Shown: positions 8,207 through 17,992 of the stretch, one piece after another
Layout: each line of letters opens with the position of its first letter
Position numbering within the stretch: the stretch's first letter is position 1
DNA from: Clostridiales bacterium CCNA10
GTDB lineage: Bacteria; Bacillota; Clostridia; Oscillospirales; Oscillospiraceae
NCBI GenBank assembly: GCA_003573975.1
Contig: AP018533.1
Span: forward strand, 682,001-746,000
Direction: 5' to 3'
Length of the DNA: 64,000 nucleotides
Made by a program: the position numbers and the translations under genes
Notes under the pieces: generated by a model
Told to the model about the DNA's origin: nothing
The model's input: only the letters and a program-made list of their open reading frames with translations
The model's database searches: none

Positions 8207-9868
8207 ATGCGCTCTGACGTTGTGAAAAAAGGGGCTCCCGCCGCCCCAAACCGCTCTCTGCTCTATGCCCTGGGCTACACCCGGGAGGAGCTGGAGCGCC
8301 CCCTCATCGGTGTAGTCTGCTCTTATAATGAGATTGTCCCCGGCCACATGAACCTGGATAAGATCGCCGAGGCCGTCAAGGCCGGTGTTCGGGCCGCCGG
8401 CGGCACCCCCGTGGAGTTCCCCGCCATCGCCGTGTGTGACGGGATTGCCATGGGCCATGTGGGCATGAAATACTCCCTGGTCACCCGGGACCTGATTGCC
8501 GACTCCACCGAGGCCATGGCGATGGCCCACCAGTTTGACGGCCTGGTGATGATCCCAAACTGTGACAAGAACGTGCCCGGCCTGCTCATGGCCGCCGCCC
8601 GGGTGAACATCCCCACCATCTTTGTCTCCGGTGGACCTATGCTGGCCGGTACGATGAATGACGGCCGCCGCACCTGCCTGTCCCATATGTTTGAGGCTGT
8701 GGGCGCCTATTACGCGGGCAAGCTGGACGAGGAGGGGCTGGAGGAGTACGAGAACAACGCCTGCCCCACCTGCGGCTCCTGCTCCGGGATGTACACCGCC
8801 AACTCCATGAACTGCCTGACTGAGGCCATCGGAATGGGCCTGCAGGGGAACGGGACCATCCCCGCCGTCTGGTCCGCCCGGCTGCGCCTGGCCAAGCACG
8901 CCGGGATGCAGATCATGGACCTGGTGGAAAAGAATATCCGGCCCCGGGACATTATGACCGAGGCAGCTTTCCACAATGCCGAGACGGTGGATATGGCCCT
9001 GGGCTGCTCCACCAACACCATGCTCCACCTGCCCGCCATCGCCCACGAGTGCGGCATCGAGCTGTCCTTCGACATGGCCAACGAGATCAGCGCCAGGACT
9101 CCCAACCTGTGCCACCTGGCCCCCGCCGGGGACACCTACATGGAGGACCTGGAGCGGGCCGGCGGCGTGTACGCCGTGATGGCGGAGCTGGCGCAGGCCG
9201 GGCTGCTGGACACGGGAACGCTCACCTGCACCGGCAGGACCGTGGCCGAAAATCTGGAGGGCGTGGTCAACCGGAATGAGGAGATCATCCGGCCGCTGGA
9301 CAACCCCTATTCCAGAACCGGCGGCATCGCTGTCCTGAAGGGCAACCTGGCCCCCGACGGCTGCGTGGTCAAGCAGTCCGCCGTAGCCCCGGAGATGATG
9401 GTCCACGAGGGACCCGCCCGGGTGTTCGACAGCGAGGACGACGCCATCCGGGCCATCTATGACGGAAAGATCGTGGCTGGAGATGTGGTGGTCATCCGCT
9501 ATGAGGGCCCCAAGGGCGGTCCTGGGATGCGGGAGATGCTCAACCCCACCTCTGCCATTGCGGGCATGGGGCTGGATAAGGACGTGGCCCTGATCACCGA
9601 CGGGCGGTTCTCCGGCGCCACCCGGGGCGCGTCCATCGGACACGTCTCCCCGGAGGCGGCCTCCGGCGGGACCATCGGCCTGGTGGAGGAGGGCGACCTC
9701 ATCGCCATCGACATTCCCGCCCGCACCATCAACCTGAAGGTGGCGGAGGAGGAGCTGGCCGCCCGACGGGCCAAGTGGGTGTGTCCCGAGCCCAAGATCA
9801 AGACAGGCTACCTGGCCCGCTATGCCAAGCTGGTGTCCTCCGCGGACCGGGGCGCTATCCTGGAGTAA
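8207..9868 (+). CDS. ilvD: Dihydroxy-acid dehydratase
   Basis: Dehydrates 2,3-dihydroxy-isovalerate and its methylvalerate homologue in valine, isoleucine and leucine synthesis. 553 aa, normal length. Fe-S and Mg ligands are visible: CDKNVPG at about residue 119, [18 protein letters not shown] at about 185-202, and the C-terminal [12 protein letters not shown] and [16 protein letters not shown] motifs (catalytic Ser region). ATG 8207 follows AGGAGG; upstream in-frame codons lie inside the promoter. No other ilv/leu genes are adjacent, so it appears monocistronic, closed by the hairpin at 9896-9927. Confidence 0.95.
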   Translation: MRSDVVKKGAPAAPNRSLLYALGYTREELERPLIGVVCSYNEIVPGHMNLDKIAEAVKAGVRAAGGTPVEFPAIAVCDGIAMGHVGMKYSLVTRDLIADSTEAMAMAHQFDGLVMIPNCDKNVPGLLMAAARVNIPTIFVSGGPMLAGTMNDGRRTCLSHMFEAVGAYYAGKLDEEGLEEYENNACPTCGSCSGMYTANSMNCLTEAIGMGLQGNGTIPAVWSARLRLAKHAGMQIMDLVEKNIRPRDIMTEAAFHNAETVDMALGCSTNTMLHLPAIAHECGIELSFDMANEISARTPNLCHLAPAGDTYMEDLERAGGVYAVMAELAQAGLLDTGTLTCTGRTVAENLEGVVNRNEEIIRPLDNPYSRTGGIAVLKGNLAPDGCVVKQSAVAPEMMVHEGPARVFDSEDDAIRAIYDGKIVAGDVVVIRYEGPKGGPGMREMLNPTSAIAGMGLDKDVALITDGRFSGATRGASIGHVSPEAASGGTIGLVEEGDLIAIDIPARTINLKVAEEELAARRAKWVCPEPKIKTGYLARYAKLVSSADRGAILE

Positions 9869-9895
9869 AAGGGGCAGGTACAGAAGGGAGAACAG

Positions 9896-9927
9896 GCCCC
9901 GGAGGCGGCATCCGCCGCCCCCGGGGC
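9896..9927 (+). terminator. Hairpin after ilvD
   Basis: Two 14-base GC-rich arms (9896-9909 and 9914-9927) pair with one mismatch around a 4-base loop. The following stretch has only a short T run (GTTTTA), so it may be a weak or partial terminator before the DUF1294 gene. Confidence 0.55.
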
Positions 9928-9962
9928 TGTGAGCGTTTTATGAGCACAGAGGAGGGATAGGT

Positions 9963-10250
9963 GTGGACAGAGATCTGTGGACGCTGCTGGCCGGTTATCT
10001 GCTGCTGGTCAACCTGGCTGGCTTTCTGCTGATGGGCCTGGACAAGAGAAGGGCCAGACGGGGCGCGTGGCGCATCTCAGAAAAAGCCCTGTTCCTGCCG
10101 GCGGTGCTGGGCGGGAGCCTGGGCTCCATTGTGGGGATGCGGACCTTCCGCCACAAGACGAAGCACTGGTATTTCCGATACGGGCTGCCCGCCCTGCTGA
10201 TCGGTCAGCTGGCGCTGGCTGCCCTTCTGGGCTGGTATTTTGCGAAATGA
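9963..10250 (+). CDS. DUF1294 family small membrane protein
   Basis: 95 aa inner-membrane protein of unknown function. The family pattern is clear: an N-terminal membrane segment, then DKRRARRGAWRISEKAL, LGGSLGS, RHKTKHWYF and a last membrane helix. Start is GTG at 9963, supported by GGAGGG 6 bases upstream. Homologues are sometimes fused to cold-shock or exonuclease-like domains; this one is the bare membrane form. No functional context is offered by the neighbours. Confidence 0.8.
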   Translation: MDRDLWTLLAGYLLLVNLAGFLLMGLDKRRARRGAWRISEKALFLPAVLGGSLGSIVGMRTFRHKTKHWYFRYGLPALLIGQLALAALLGWYFAK

Positions 10251-10292
10251 ATGGCCTATTTTGTAATATTATAAAATGATATAACAAAATGT

Positions 10293-10334
10293 ACTGCCCT
10301 CGCCGGAGAAAAAGGACATACTGGCGGGGGCAGT
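10293..10334 (+). promoter_or_regulatory. Hairpin in the leader of the SSB-like gene
   Basis: Fourteen-base arms at 10293-10306 and 10321-10334 pair with two mismatches, 45 bases before the start codon. There is no T run after it, so it looks like a regulatory or 5'-protective stem rather than a terminator. The 30 bases before it are very AT-rich and could hold the promoter. Confidence 0.35.
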
Positions 10335-10379
10335 GTCATATAGATGGGGGGAACAAACGAGTCAGGAGTGTGATACAGC

Positions 10380-11015
10380 ATGAAGCAGACCGGGACGGAT
10401 GTCAATCGGATGGTCCTCCATGGCCGGGTCGCCCAGCCCCCCGCCCTCTCCCACTGCAACCATGAGGTGGAGTTTTTTACCTTCCCCCTGGCGGTCAGCC
10501 GCCTGTCCGGGGTGGCCGATCAGGTGAACGTGGTGGCCTCACGGGCGCTGCTGGAGGGCTGCGGCTGGCTGGAGCGGGGGGAGGAGGTCACGGTCCATGG
10601 GGAGGTCCGCACCTTCAACAACCGTTCCGGTGTGGGCAGCAGGCTGATCATCAGCGTGTTTGCCAAGGAGCTGCTCCTGGAGCAGGGGGAGGACGAGAAC
10701 CGCCTGCTCCTGTCCGGGACACTGTGCAAGCCGCCCAGCCTCCGGTCCACCCCCCTGGGCCGGACGATCTGTGACATGATCCTGGCGGTGAACCGGCGCT
10801 ATGGCCGGGCGGATTATCTCCCCTGCATCACCTGGGGCAGTCTGGCCCATCAGTGCGGCGGGATGGAGGTGGGGAGCACCCTGTACTTCGAAGGCCGTCT
10901 CCAGAGCCGTACTTATACCAAGAACCTGGGGGACCGGACGGAGGAGCGGGTAGCCTTTGAGGTGTCGGTGATGAACCTGGCCGCCAGGGAAGCGCTGGAG
11001 CCGGCCGCCTTGTAA
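10380..11015 (+). CDS. Tandem OB-fold single-stranded DNA-binding-like protein
   Basis: 211 aa. It reads as two SSB-type OB folds: repeat one about residues 10-98 (MVLHGRVAQPP, then FFTFPLAVSR, QVNVVAS, GEEVTVHGEVRTF) and repeat two about 104-205 (LLLSGTLCKPPSLR, TICDMILAVNRRYGRADYLPCITWG, GSTLYFEGRLQSRTY). The second repeat keeps the SSB/PriB pattern best. The acidic C-terminal tail of replicative SSB is missing, so it is unlikely to be the main SSB. Role in DNA metabolism is inferred from fold only. Start ATG follows a weak AGGAGTG. Confidence 0.6.
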   Translation: MKQTGTDVNRMVLHGRVAQPPALSHCNHEVEFFTFPLAVSRLSGVADQVNVVASRALLEGCGWLERGEEVTVHGEVRTFNNRSGVGSRLIISVFAKELLLEQGEDENRLLLSGTLCKPPSLRSTPLGRTICDMILAVNRRYGRADYLPCITWGSLAHQCGGMEVGSTLYFEGRLQSRTYTKNLGDRTEERVAFEVSVMNLAAREALEPAAL

Positions 11016-11049
11016 CGGGGGGACCTGAGGGACGGAGGAGCACAAAAAC

Positions 11050-11079
11050 AGCCCCTGGAAGCCTTTGCTTCCAGGGGCT
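11050..11079 (+). terminator. Bidirectional terminator between the SSB-like gene and rnfA
   Basis: Perfect 13-base arms (11050-11062, 11067-11079) around a 4-base loop, in the gap between convergent genes. A-rich before and T-containing after, so it can serve both strands. Confidence 0.75.
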
Positions 11080-11098
11080 TGTACGTTCGTTGATCCGA

Positions 11099-11683
11099 TC
11101 AGCTCAGATGAAGGCCATAGAAGCCAACCAAAGACAGGGCCATCAGCCCGGCGGTGATCAGGTTGATGGGCAGCCCCTGGAAGCACCGGGGGCAGCTAGT
11201 CAAGCTGACCTCCCGCCGCAGACCGGCGAAGCACATCATCGCCACTGTGGCTCCAGCTCCGCCAAAAAGGGCGTATAGGAACGCTCCGCCCGGGCCGTAG
11301 CCCCGCTGGGCAATGAGCAGCGCCGTGCCCATAGCCGCGCAGTTGGAGGTGACAGAGGACAGGTTTTCATCCATCCGCCGGGACAGCTCCGGGATGCAGG
11401 TCCGCAGAAAATACCGCAGGCCGGCCACCACCAGGGGACCTGTCAGGGCGAAGGCCAGCGTTTGGAAATAGCTCAGGGCAAAGTGCCTCAACAGCTGGTT
11501 CACCACCCAGGCGGCCAGTGCAGTTATCACCATCACTGACGTCAGGCTGTATCCAGTGCGCCAGGCGTCCAGGGGATCCCGGAACGCCTGGGTCCGGGAC
11601 CCAATTCCCAGACAGCTGACTAAAATAAAGTTTTCTGACAGCAGGGCCGCCAAAGCGATCCCTGCCAGCTGAACTGCCGTCAT
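11099..11683 (-). CDS. rnfA: Rnf electron transport complex subunit A
   Basis: Integral membrane subunit (194 aa, six hydrophobic segments) of the Rnf ferredoxin:NAD+ oxidoreductase. Resembles RnfA rather than RnfE: SENFILVSCLGIG near the N-terminus, ALSYFQTLAFAL, TSNCAAMGTALL, CFAGLRREV and a C-terminal FQGLPINLITAGLM. Both conserved cysteines that hold the membrane [2Fe-2S] cluster between RnfA and RnfE are present (about residues 24 and 115). No rnfE follows, so a homodimer or a remote partner would be needed. Last gene of the rnf unit; start follows AAAGGAGG. Confidence 0.75.
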   Translation of the reverse strand: MTAVQLAGIALAALLSENFILVSCLGIGSRTQAFRDPLDAWRTGYSLTSVMVITALAAWVVNQLLRHFALSYFQTLAFALTGPLVVAGLRYFLRTCIPELSRRMDENLSSVTSNCAAMGTALLIAQRGYGPGGAFLYALFGGAGATVAMMCFAGLRREVSLTSCPRCFQGLPINLITAGLMALSLVGFYGLHLS

Positions 11684-11713
11684 ATCCGGCTGCCTCCTTT
11701 CTGTTGATCCAGG

Positions 11714-13375
11714 TCAGACCTCGCCATCCACATAGTCCACTTTTCCCTCCGTATCCAGGCTGGCCACAATGGCCAGGGCCTGGTTCACACAGGATGTGAC
11801 CGCCTCTGATGTGGCGGTTGCCCCGGACACCGCCTCCACTGCGTTGCTGCCGGAGGTGCGGATGGTGCCGGAGCGCCCGGTATACTGACTGAGGTAGCCG
11901 CTCTCCAGAGCCTGTGTCCCCATACCTACCGTCTCCCGGTGGTCGGTGACTGCCACGCCGGTGACCTCACCGTTGGTGTTGACGCCCACCACAGCGGTGA
12001 GCACGCCTCCGAAGCCGTTGGCCTGGACCTCCACACAGTAGCCCACCAGCCCGCTATCGTTGTAGCCGGCCGTGATGCTCAGTGCGCCAGGCGCGCGGTA
12101 CGGGGTCTCAGAGCGTACAGTGGCCTGGGGCATGACCTGGGCCAGCAGGGTCTGCTGGGCCGCGGTCTCCGCACGGACGGCGGCGTAGTCCGTTGCCCGA
12201 TGGACCCCGAACACCATGCCGCAGGTCACGGCAAACACCGCGGCCAGAGCCGCCAGCTGCCGAACAGTGCCCCGCAGCTCGTCCAGATAGCCCTCGCCGG
12301 GCATGGTGCCGTCCCCGGCCCGGGCCAGGAATTTCACCTTGGGAGGCACGAAATGGATGGCGGCAGCGCTGGCACGCAGGTGCTCTGCCCAGCCCCGAAC
12401 CGCTTCAAAGCGGCCCACGCCAAAGCGCCGGGGCAGGGCGGCGCGGTCCAGCAGCCAAACGCAGCAGTTCATGGTGAGAATGGCCCAGCCCACCCCGTCA
12501 GGATAGGAGCCGAAGTAGCGCAGCAGCACAGTCAGCACGCCGCAGCCCATCCCGAACAGGGTCTGACCCACCGGTGTGACCGGTGTGGTAGTGTAATCGG
12601 AGGCCATGAACACCGCCCCCAGCACCAGACCGCCGCTGCACAGCTGGGCAGTCATCCAGGCCAGCGCCCCCCCATTTCCCCGGGGGAAGAGCAGGGTCAG
12701 CAGGGCGACGGTCCCCAGATAGGACAGGGGGATGCGGGGGGAGATCACGCGCCGCCCCACCAGGTACACCCCGCCCAGCAGAAGCATGAACACCGGCGCT
12801 CCGCCCATTGCGCCTCCGTGCTGCCCCAGCATCAGCTGGCTCAGGGTCAGGTCGGGCAGCGCTCCGGCGTGGAGCAGGGCCATCGGGGTAGGGGAGGAGA
12901 CCGCGTCCACCGCTCCAAACAGCGGAGTTTTCTGGAACGCGTCCACCCAGGTGGTCATCAGGCCGGGAAAGGTACACAGCAGCGCGCGCCCCGCCAGGGC
13001 GGGGTTCATAAAGTTCCGCCCCAGTCCGCCGTAAAACTGCTTGACCACCACAATGGAAAAGACGCCGCCCAGCACCGGGGCCCAGTAGGGCGCGGTCACC
13101 GGAAGGCTCATGGCCAGCAGCAGGCCGGTGACGCAGGCGGACAGGTCGCCCACTGTATTGCTCAGCCCCATCAGCCGGCGGTAGCCGTACTCCGCCCCCA
13201 CGCAGGCTGCCACGGACACCAGGGTCAGGGCCAGCACCCGGGGGCCGAACAGATAGACCGCCATGCCCAGGGCGGGCAGCAGGGCCACGATCACATCCAG
13301 CATCGTGGAGGAGATGCTGGACACCTGGGCGATCTGCGGGGATGACCGGCGGATCACAGGTCCGTTCTGACTCAT
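11714..13375 (-). CDS. Fused RnfD-RnfG subunit
   Basis: 553 aa fusion of two Rnf subunits. Residues about 15-330 are RnfD: nine or so membrane segments, the NFMNPALAGR motif at 121-130 and a likely FMN-carrying Thr in SSPTP (about T163; the usual context is SGATP, so this is a variant). Residues about 345-553 are RnfG: one membrane anchor, then an extracytoplasmic FMN-binding domain with the canonical flavinylation motif SGATATS at about 517-523. Start ATG 13375 overlaps the rnfC stop (ATGA). No stop or frameshift lies between the two halves. Flavin transferase ApbE is not encoded in the window. Confidence 0.8.
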   Translation of the reverse strand: MSQNGPVIRRSSPQIAQVSSISSTMLDVIVALLPALGMAVYLFGPRVLALTLVSVAACVGAEYGYRRLMGLSNTVGDLSACVTGLLLAMSLPVTAPYWAPVLGGVFSIVVVKQFYGGLGRNFMNPALAGRALLCTFPGLMTTWVDAFQKTPLFGAVDAVSSPTPMALLHAGALPDLTLSQLMLGQHGGAMGGAPVFMLLLGGVYLVGRRVISPRIPLSYLGTVALLTLLFPRGNGGALAWMTAQLCSGGLVLGAVFMASDYTTTPVTPVGQTLFGMGCGVLTVLLRYFGSYPDGVGWAILTMNCCVWLLDRAALPRRFGVGRFEAVRGWAEHLRASAAAIHFVPPKVKFLARAGDGTMPGEGYLDELRGTVRQLAALAAVFAVTCGMVFGVHRATDYAAVRAETAAQQTLLAQVMPQATVRSETPYRAPGALSITAGYNDSGLVGYCVEVQANGFGGVLTAVVGVNTNGEVTGVAVTDHRETVGMGTQALESGYLSQYTGRSGTIRTSGSNAVEAVSGATATSEAVTSCVNQALAIVASLDTEGKVDYVDGEV

Positions 13376-14697
13376 TCCTGCTCGCCTCCTTCCCTTGGAA
13401 ACTGTCTGGCCTGACGGACCAGATCCGCCAGGGGGATATGTGAGGGACAGATATAGGAGCAGCAGCCGCACTCCATGCAGTCCTCCAGATGGAGCTCCGG
13501 GAGCCGCTCCCGCTCGCCCATCCGCATGGCCCGATAGACCGACACCGGGTTCAGGTTCATGGGACAGCTGGAGACACAGTGGCCGCAGCGGACGCACACC
13601 GTCTCCGTCTGGCTGGCGGAGTTGTGCTCCTGGTCCGTGAGGCACAGCAGGGCGTTGGTGTTCTTCACCACCGGGGCCTCCAGGTCCCCCTGGACCGTCC
13701 CGGTCATGGGGCCGCCGGTGAGGATGACTGCGGGCTCCTCCCGCAGGCCTCCGGCAGACTCCAGCAGGCAGCGCAGAGGGGTCCCGATGGGAACCCAGAG
13801 GTTCCGGGGCCGGGCCACCGCGCCGCCGCTCACCGTCACTGCCCGGTGGGTCAGGGGACTCCCCTTCATCAGGGCGGAGTGCACCATATACACCGTGGCC
13901 ACGTTGAACACAGAACATTTCACATCCAGCGCCGACTGACCTGGCGGCACCTCACGCCCGGTCACGGTGCGGATCAGCTGCTTTTCCATGCCCAGGGGAT
14001 AGCGGGTCTGGATGGTGAGCAGCTCCACCGCCCGCTTCTTCCGGCGCAGGCGGCGCTCCAAAAACTCCACCGCGTTGAGTTTGTCCCCGGCTACCACCAG
14101 CACGGCCCGCTCCACCCGGAGCAGCCGGGCCATCATCTGCACGCCCTGGAGGACCTGGTCCCCCTTCTCCAGCAGCAGCCGGTGGTCGGCGGTCAGATAG
14201 GGCTCGCACTCGGCGGAGTTGACGATCAGGGTGTCCACCCGGCCCACCGCCTGGCGCAGGCGCAGGTGGGTGGGACTGGCGCCGCCCCCCATGCTGGTGA
14301 TCCCAGCCCGGCAGATCCGGTCCAGGGCCTCGTCCCGGTCCATCCGGGACCAGTCCATGGGCTCCGGCAGCTCGGGGCAGGGGGTGTCCTTCCCGTCGTT
14401 GTCGATGACGATGGCGTCCCAGCTGCCGCCCCAGGGATGGGGCCTGGGCTCGATGGCGCGCACCCGGCCGGAGACGCTGGCGTGGACATAGACGCCGTTG
14501 TCCTCCGGCTCGGCGATGACCTGTCCCACAGTCACCAGATCCCCGGGCCGGACCACCGGGACCGCTCCGCCGCCGCTGCACATGGTCAGGGGAATGATCA
14601 CCTGATCGGGTTCCGTCTCCAGGGGGACAATGGGTTTGCGCCTGGTGCTCTCTTTATAGGAAACGGGGTGGACCCCGCCCAAATAGCTTCGCCGCAT
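13372..14697 (-). CDS. rnfC: Rnf electron transport complex subunit C
   Basis: Peripheral cytoplasmic subunit that handles NAD(H), 441 aa. Visible are an N-terminal barrel-sandwich domain, a flavin/NAD loop SMGGGASPTHLRL (family usually GGAGFPTHVK) followed by NSAECEPYLTADHRL, a SLBB-like region and two [4Fe-4S] motifs: CVRCGHCVSSCP from residue 368 and CMECGCCSYICP from residue 407. First gene of the operon, with its own promoter; translationally coupled to the fused rnfDG gene. The GFP to ASP change in the nucleotide loop is worth noting but may be lineage variation. Confidence 0.88.
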   Translation of the reverse strand: MRRSYLGGVHPVSYKESTRRKPIVPLETEPDQVIIPLTMCSGGGAVPVVRPGDLVTVGQVIAEPEDNGVYVHASVSGRVRAIEPRPHPWGGSWDAIVIDNDGKDTPCPELPEPMDWSRMDRDEALDRICRAGITSMGGGASPTHLRLRQAVGRVDTLIVNSAECEPYLTADHRLLLEKGDQVLQGVQMMARLLRVERAVLVVAGDKLNAVEFLERRLRRKKRAVELLTIQTRYPLGMEKQLIRTVTGREVPPGQSALDVKCSVFNVATVYMVHSALMKGSPLTHRAVTVSGGAVARPRNLWVPIGTPLRCLLESAGGLREEPAVILTGGPMTGTVQGDLEAPVVKNTNALLCLTDQEHNSASQTETVCVRCGHCVSSCPMNLNPVSVYRAMRMGERERLPELHLEDCMECGCCSYICPSHIPLADLVRQARQFPREGGEQE

Positions 14698-14775
14698 GGC
14701 TACCTCCCAGGCCGTTCCGCCGGACGCCTCACGCCCGGCCGGCCTTCTGTTTCGGTCAAATTTCGATCCGTGTAT

Positions 14776-14804
14776 ATCATACTCAACTGAGGCCCTTCTG
14801 TCCA
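14776..14804 (-). promoter_or_regulatory. Promoter for the rnf operon
   Basis: Minus-strand TGGACA and TATGAT with a 17-base spacer, about 75 bases upstream of rnfC. Confidence 0.6.
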
Positions 14805-14909
14805 GTCGTCCGGAGAAGAATTCACATTTTCCTAAATTTTATCCGGCTTTTCTGGGGATTTTGTGTCCATTTTCCTGTTCCGGCATAGGATGTGTCAGGA
14901 GGTGACGCG

Positions 14910-15269
14910 ATGGAGCGCCGCACTGGACCTGACCCGGGGCTGGACGCTGAGGGGACTGCGGCCTGGGACACACTGAGCACCGTGGCGGTCAGCCTGGTGC
15001 TGCTGCTCTTTGCCCTGCTGCTGTCCCTGCAGGCTGTCCGGCTCCAGCGGGACAGCCTGGACGCCCGTTCCGGAGAAGCCGCTTCGGCTCCGGAAATCAC
15101 CGGACTGCGCCGCGCCGCAGGAGCCCTGGTCCTGCCGCCGCTGGCCTTCTTTTTCAGGCTGGCGCTGGAGACCTGGAGGAGCGCTCCGGATCCTGAAGGC
15201 TCCGCCAGGATCAATGCCTGGGCCTCGCTCCTGGTCCTGGCGCCGCGCTGCTGCGGTACTACGACCTGA
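14910..15269 (+). CDS. Small membrane protein of unknown function
   Basis: 119 aa with two hydrophobic segments (about residues 22-44 and 67-87) joined by a basic linker, then a short soluble tail. I do not recognise the family. ATG 14910 is strongly supported by AGGAGGTGA 5 bases upstream. It is divergent from the rnf operon and closed by a strong hairpin; no role can be inferred. Confidence 0.55.
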   Translation: MERRTGPDPGLDAEGTAAWDTLSTVAVSLVLLLFALLLSLQAVRLQRDSLDARSGEAASAPEITGLRRAAGALVLPPLAFFFRLALETWRSAPDPEGSARINAWASLLVLAPRCCGTTT

Positions 15270-15300
15270 CTGTCATCCAGCCCGGGCCGGGCCGGGGATG

Positions 15301-15334
15301 AAATCGGGAGAGCGCCGCGGCGCTCTCCCGATTT
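15301..15334 (+). terminator. Strong bidirectional terminator
   Basis: Perfect 16-base arms (15301-15316, 15319-15334) with a T run on the plus side and an A run that reads as T on the minus side. It touches the stop codon of the convergent HAD gene at 15335. Confidence 0.85.
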
Positions 15335-16168
15335 TCATGTATTTGGGGGAAACCAGCGGGACAGGATCTGAGCTACCCCGTCCTCCTCATTGGAGGGGGC
15401 GGTCAGGTCGGCCGCAGCCAGCGTCTCGGGGGCGCCGTTGGCCATGGCTACCCCGATCCCGGCCTCTTGCAGAAGACTCAGGTCGTTGGTCCCATCGCCG
15501 AATGCCGCGGCCTCCCGGGGATCGATCCCCAGACAGCGGCACAGGGTGCGCAGGCCGTTTCCTTTGGTGGCGTCCGGGGCGTTGAACTCCAGGTTGGCGG
15601 GCATGGAGATGGCCTGGACCAGATCCGGGAACACCAGTTTGCACTGCTCCATCACTTTGGGCCGCAGCTCCAGATCGGGGAAATAGGCCTGGAGCTTCTG
15701 AACGGAGCCCCCTCCGGCCAGCACCGCCTCCTTCAGGTCATCCACCGGCTCACGGGTGCGCTTGACCAGGGCGAAGGAGGGCGGGTGAGTAACATACTGC
15801 TCCAGGCGGTCATAGTATTTCCGGGCCATCAGGCCCCGGTCGTTCTGAAAGCAGTCCACCGAGCAGTGCAGAGGTTCCAGAAAATCGATGACTGCCTCCA
15901 CTGTCTCCCAGGGGATCTCCGCCCGGCCAAGCGTCTTGTCCATCCGGCGGTCATACACCTTGGCCCCGTTCATCAGGATGAAATAGCGCAGAAAGGGCAG
16001 GTCCCGCAGCTCCTGAGGAATCCCGCCGTAAAAGCGGCCGGTAGCCACCACTACCTCCGCTCCCTGGGCGGCGGCCTGCTCCAGGGCGGCGCGGTTGATA
16101 GGGGAGAGGGTCTTGTCCTCCCGCAGGAGGGTCCCGTCCAGATCCGTCAGGATCAGCTTTGGTCTCAT
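15335..16168 (-). CDS. Cof-type HAD phosphatase
   Basis: HAD superfamily hydrolase of the Cof/YidA group, 277 aa, likely a Mg-dependent sugar-phosphate or cofactor phosphatase. Motif I DLDGTLL (nucleophile Asp at about residue 9), motif II VVVATGR (about 41-46), motif III Lys near 204 (DATKGNGL) and motif IV GDGTNDLSLL (about 226-235) are all intact, with the C2-type cap between II and III. Substrate is not deducible. It lies just downstream of prfC on the same strand (15 bases from its stop), so it is probably cotranscribed with it. Confidence 0.88.
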   Translation of the reverse strand: MRPKLILTDLDGTLLREDKTLSPINRAALEQAAAQGAEVVVATGRFYGGIPQELRDLPFLRYFILMNGAKVYDRRMDKTLGRAEIPWETVEAVIDFLEPLHCSVDCFQNDRGLMARKYYDRLEQYVTHPPSFALVKRTREPVDDLKEAVLAGGGSVQKLQAYFPDLELRPKVMEQCKLVFPDLVQAISMPANLEFNAPDATKGNGLRTLCRCLGIDPREAAAFGDGTNDLSLLQEAGIGVAMANGAPETLAAADLTAPSNEEDGVAQILSRWFPPNT

Positions 16169-16183
16169 GTTCCCGTCCCCTTT

Positions 16184-17788
<1,605 letters not shown>

Positions 17789-17835
17789 AAGGGTCCACTC
17801 CCTCTACATTTGATATTCACAGGATTTAACAAGTC

Positions 17836-17864
17836 ATTTTATCATAGCAGACCCTGGGCCGCAA
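17836..17864 (-). promoter_or_regulatory. Promoter for prfC
   Basis: Minus-strand TTGCGG and TAAAAT with a 17-base spacer, about 48 bases upstream of the TTG start. Confidence 0.55.
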
Positions 17865-17917
17865 GGGGGGGGGCATTTTTCCTGTATTTTATGGGGAAAG
17901 GGCCCACTCCCGACTGG

Positions 17918-17946
17918 TTGCACCCTCCCTGAAAATGTGGTATACT
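17918..17946 (+). promoter_or_regulatory. Promoter for mnmA
   Basis: TTGCAC and TATACT with a 17-base spacer, about 47 bases upstream of the mnmA start and divergent from the prfC promoter. Confidence 0.7.
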
Positions 17947-17992
17947 TAACATCTATCGAAATCATACCCAACAGGCTGAGGAGGAGGATCAT

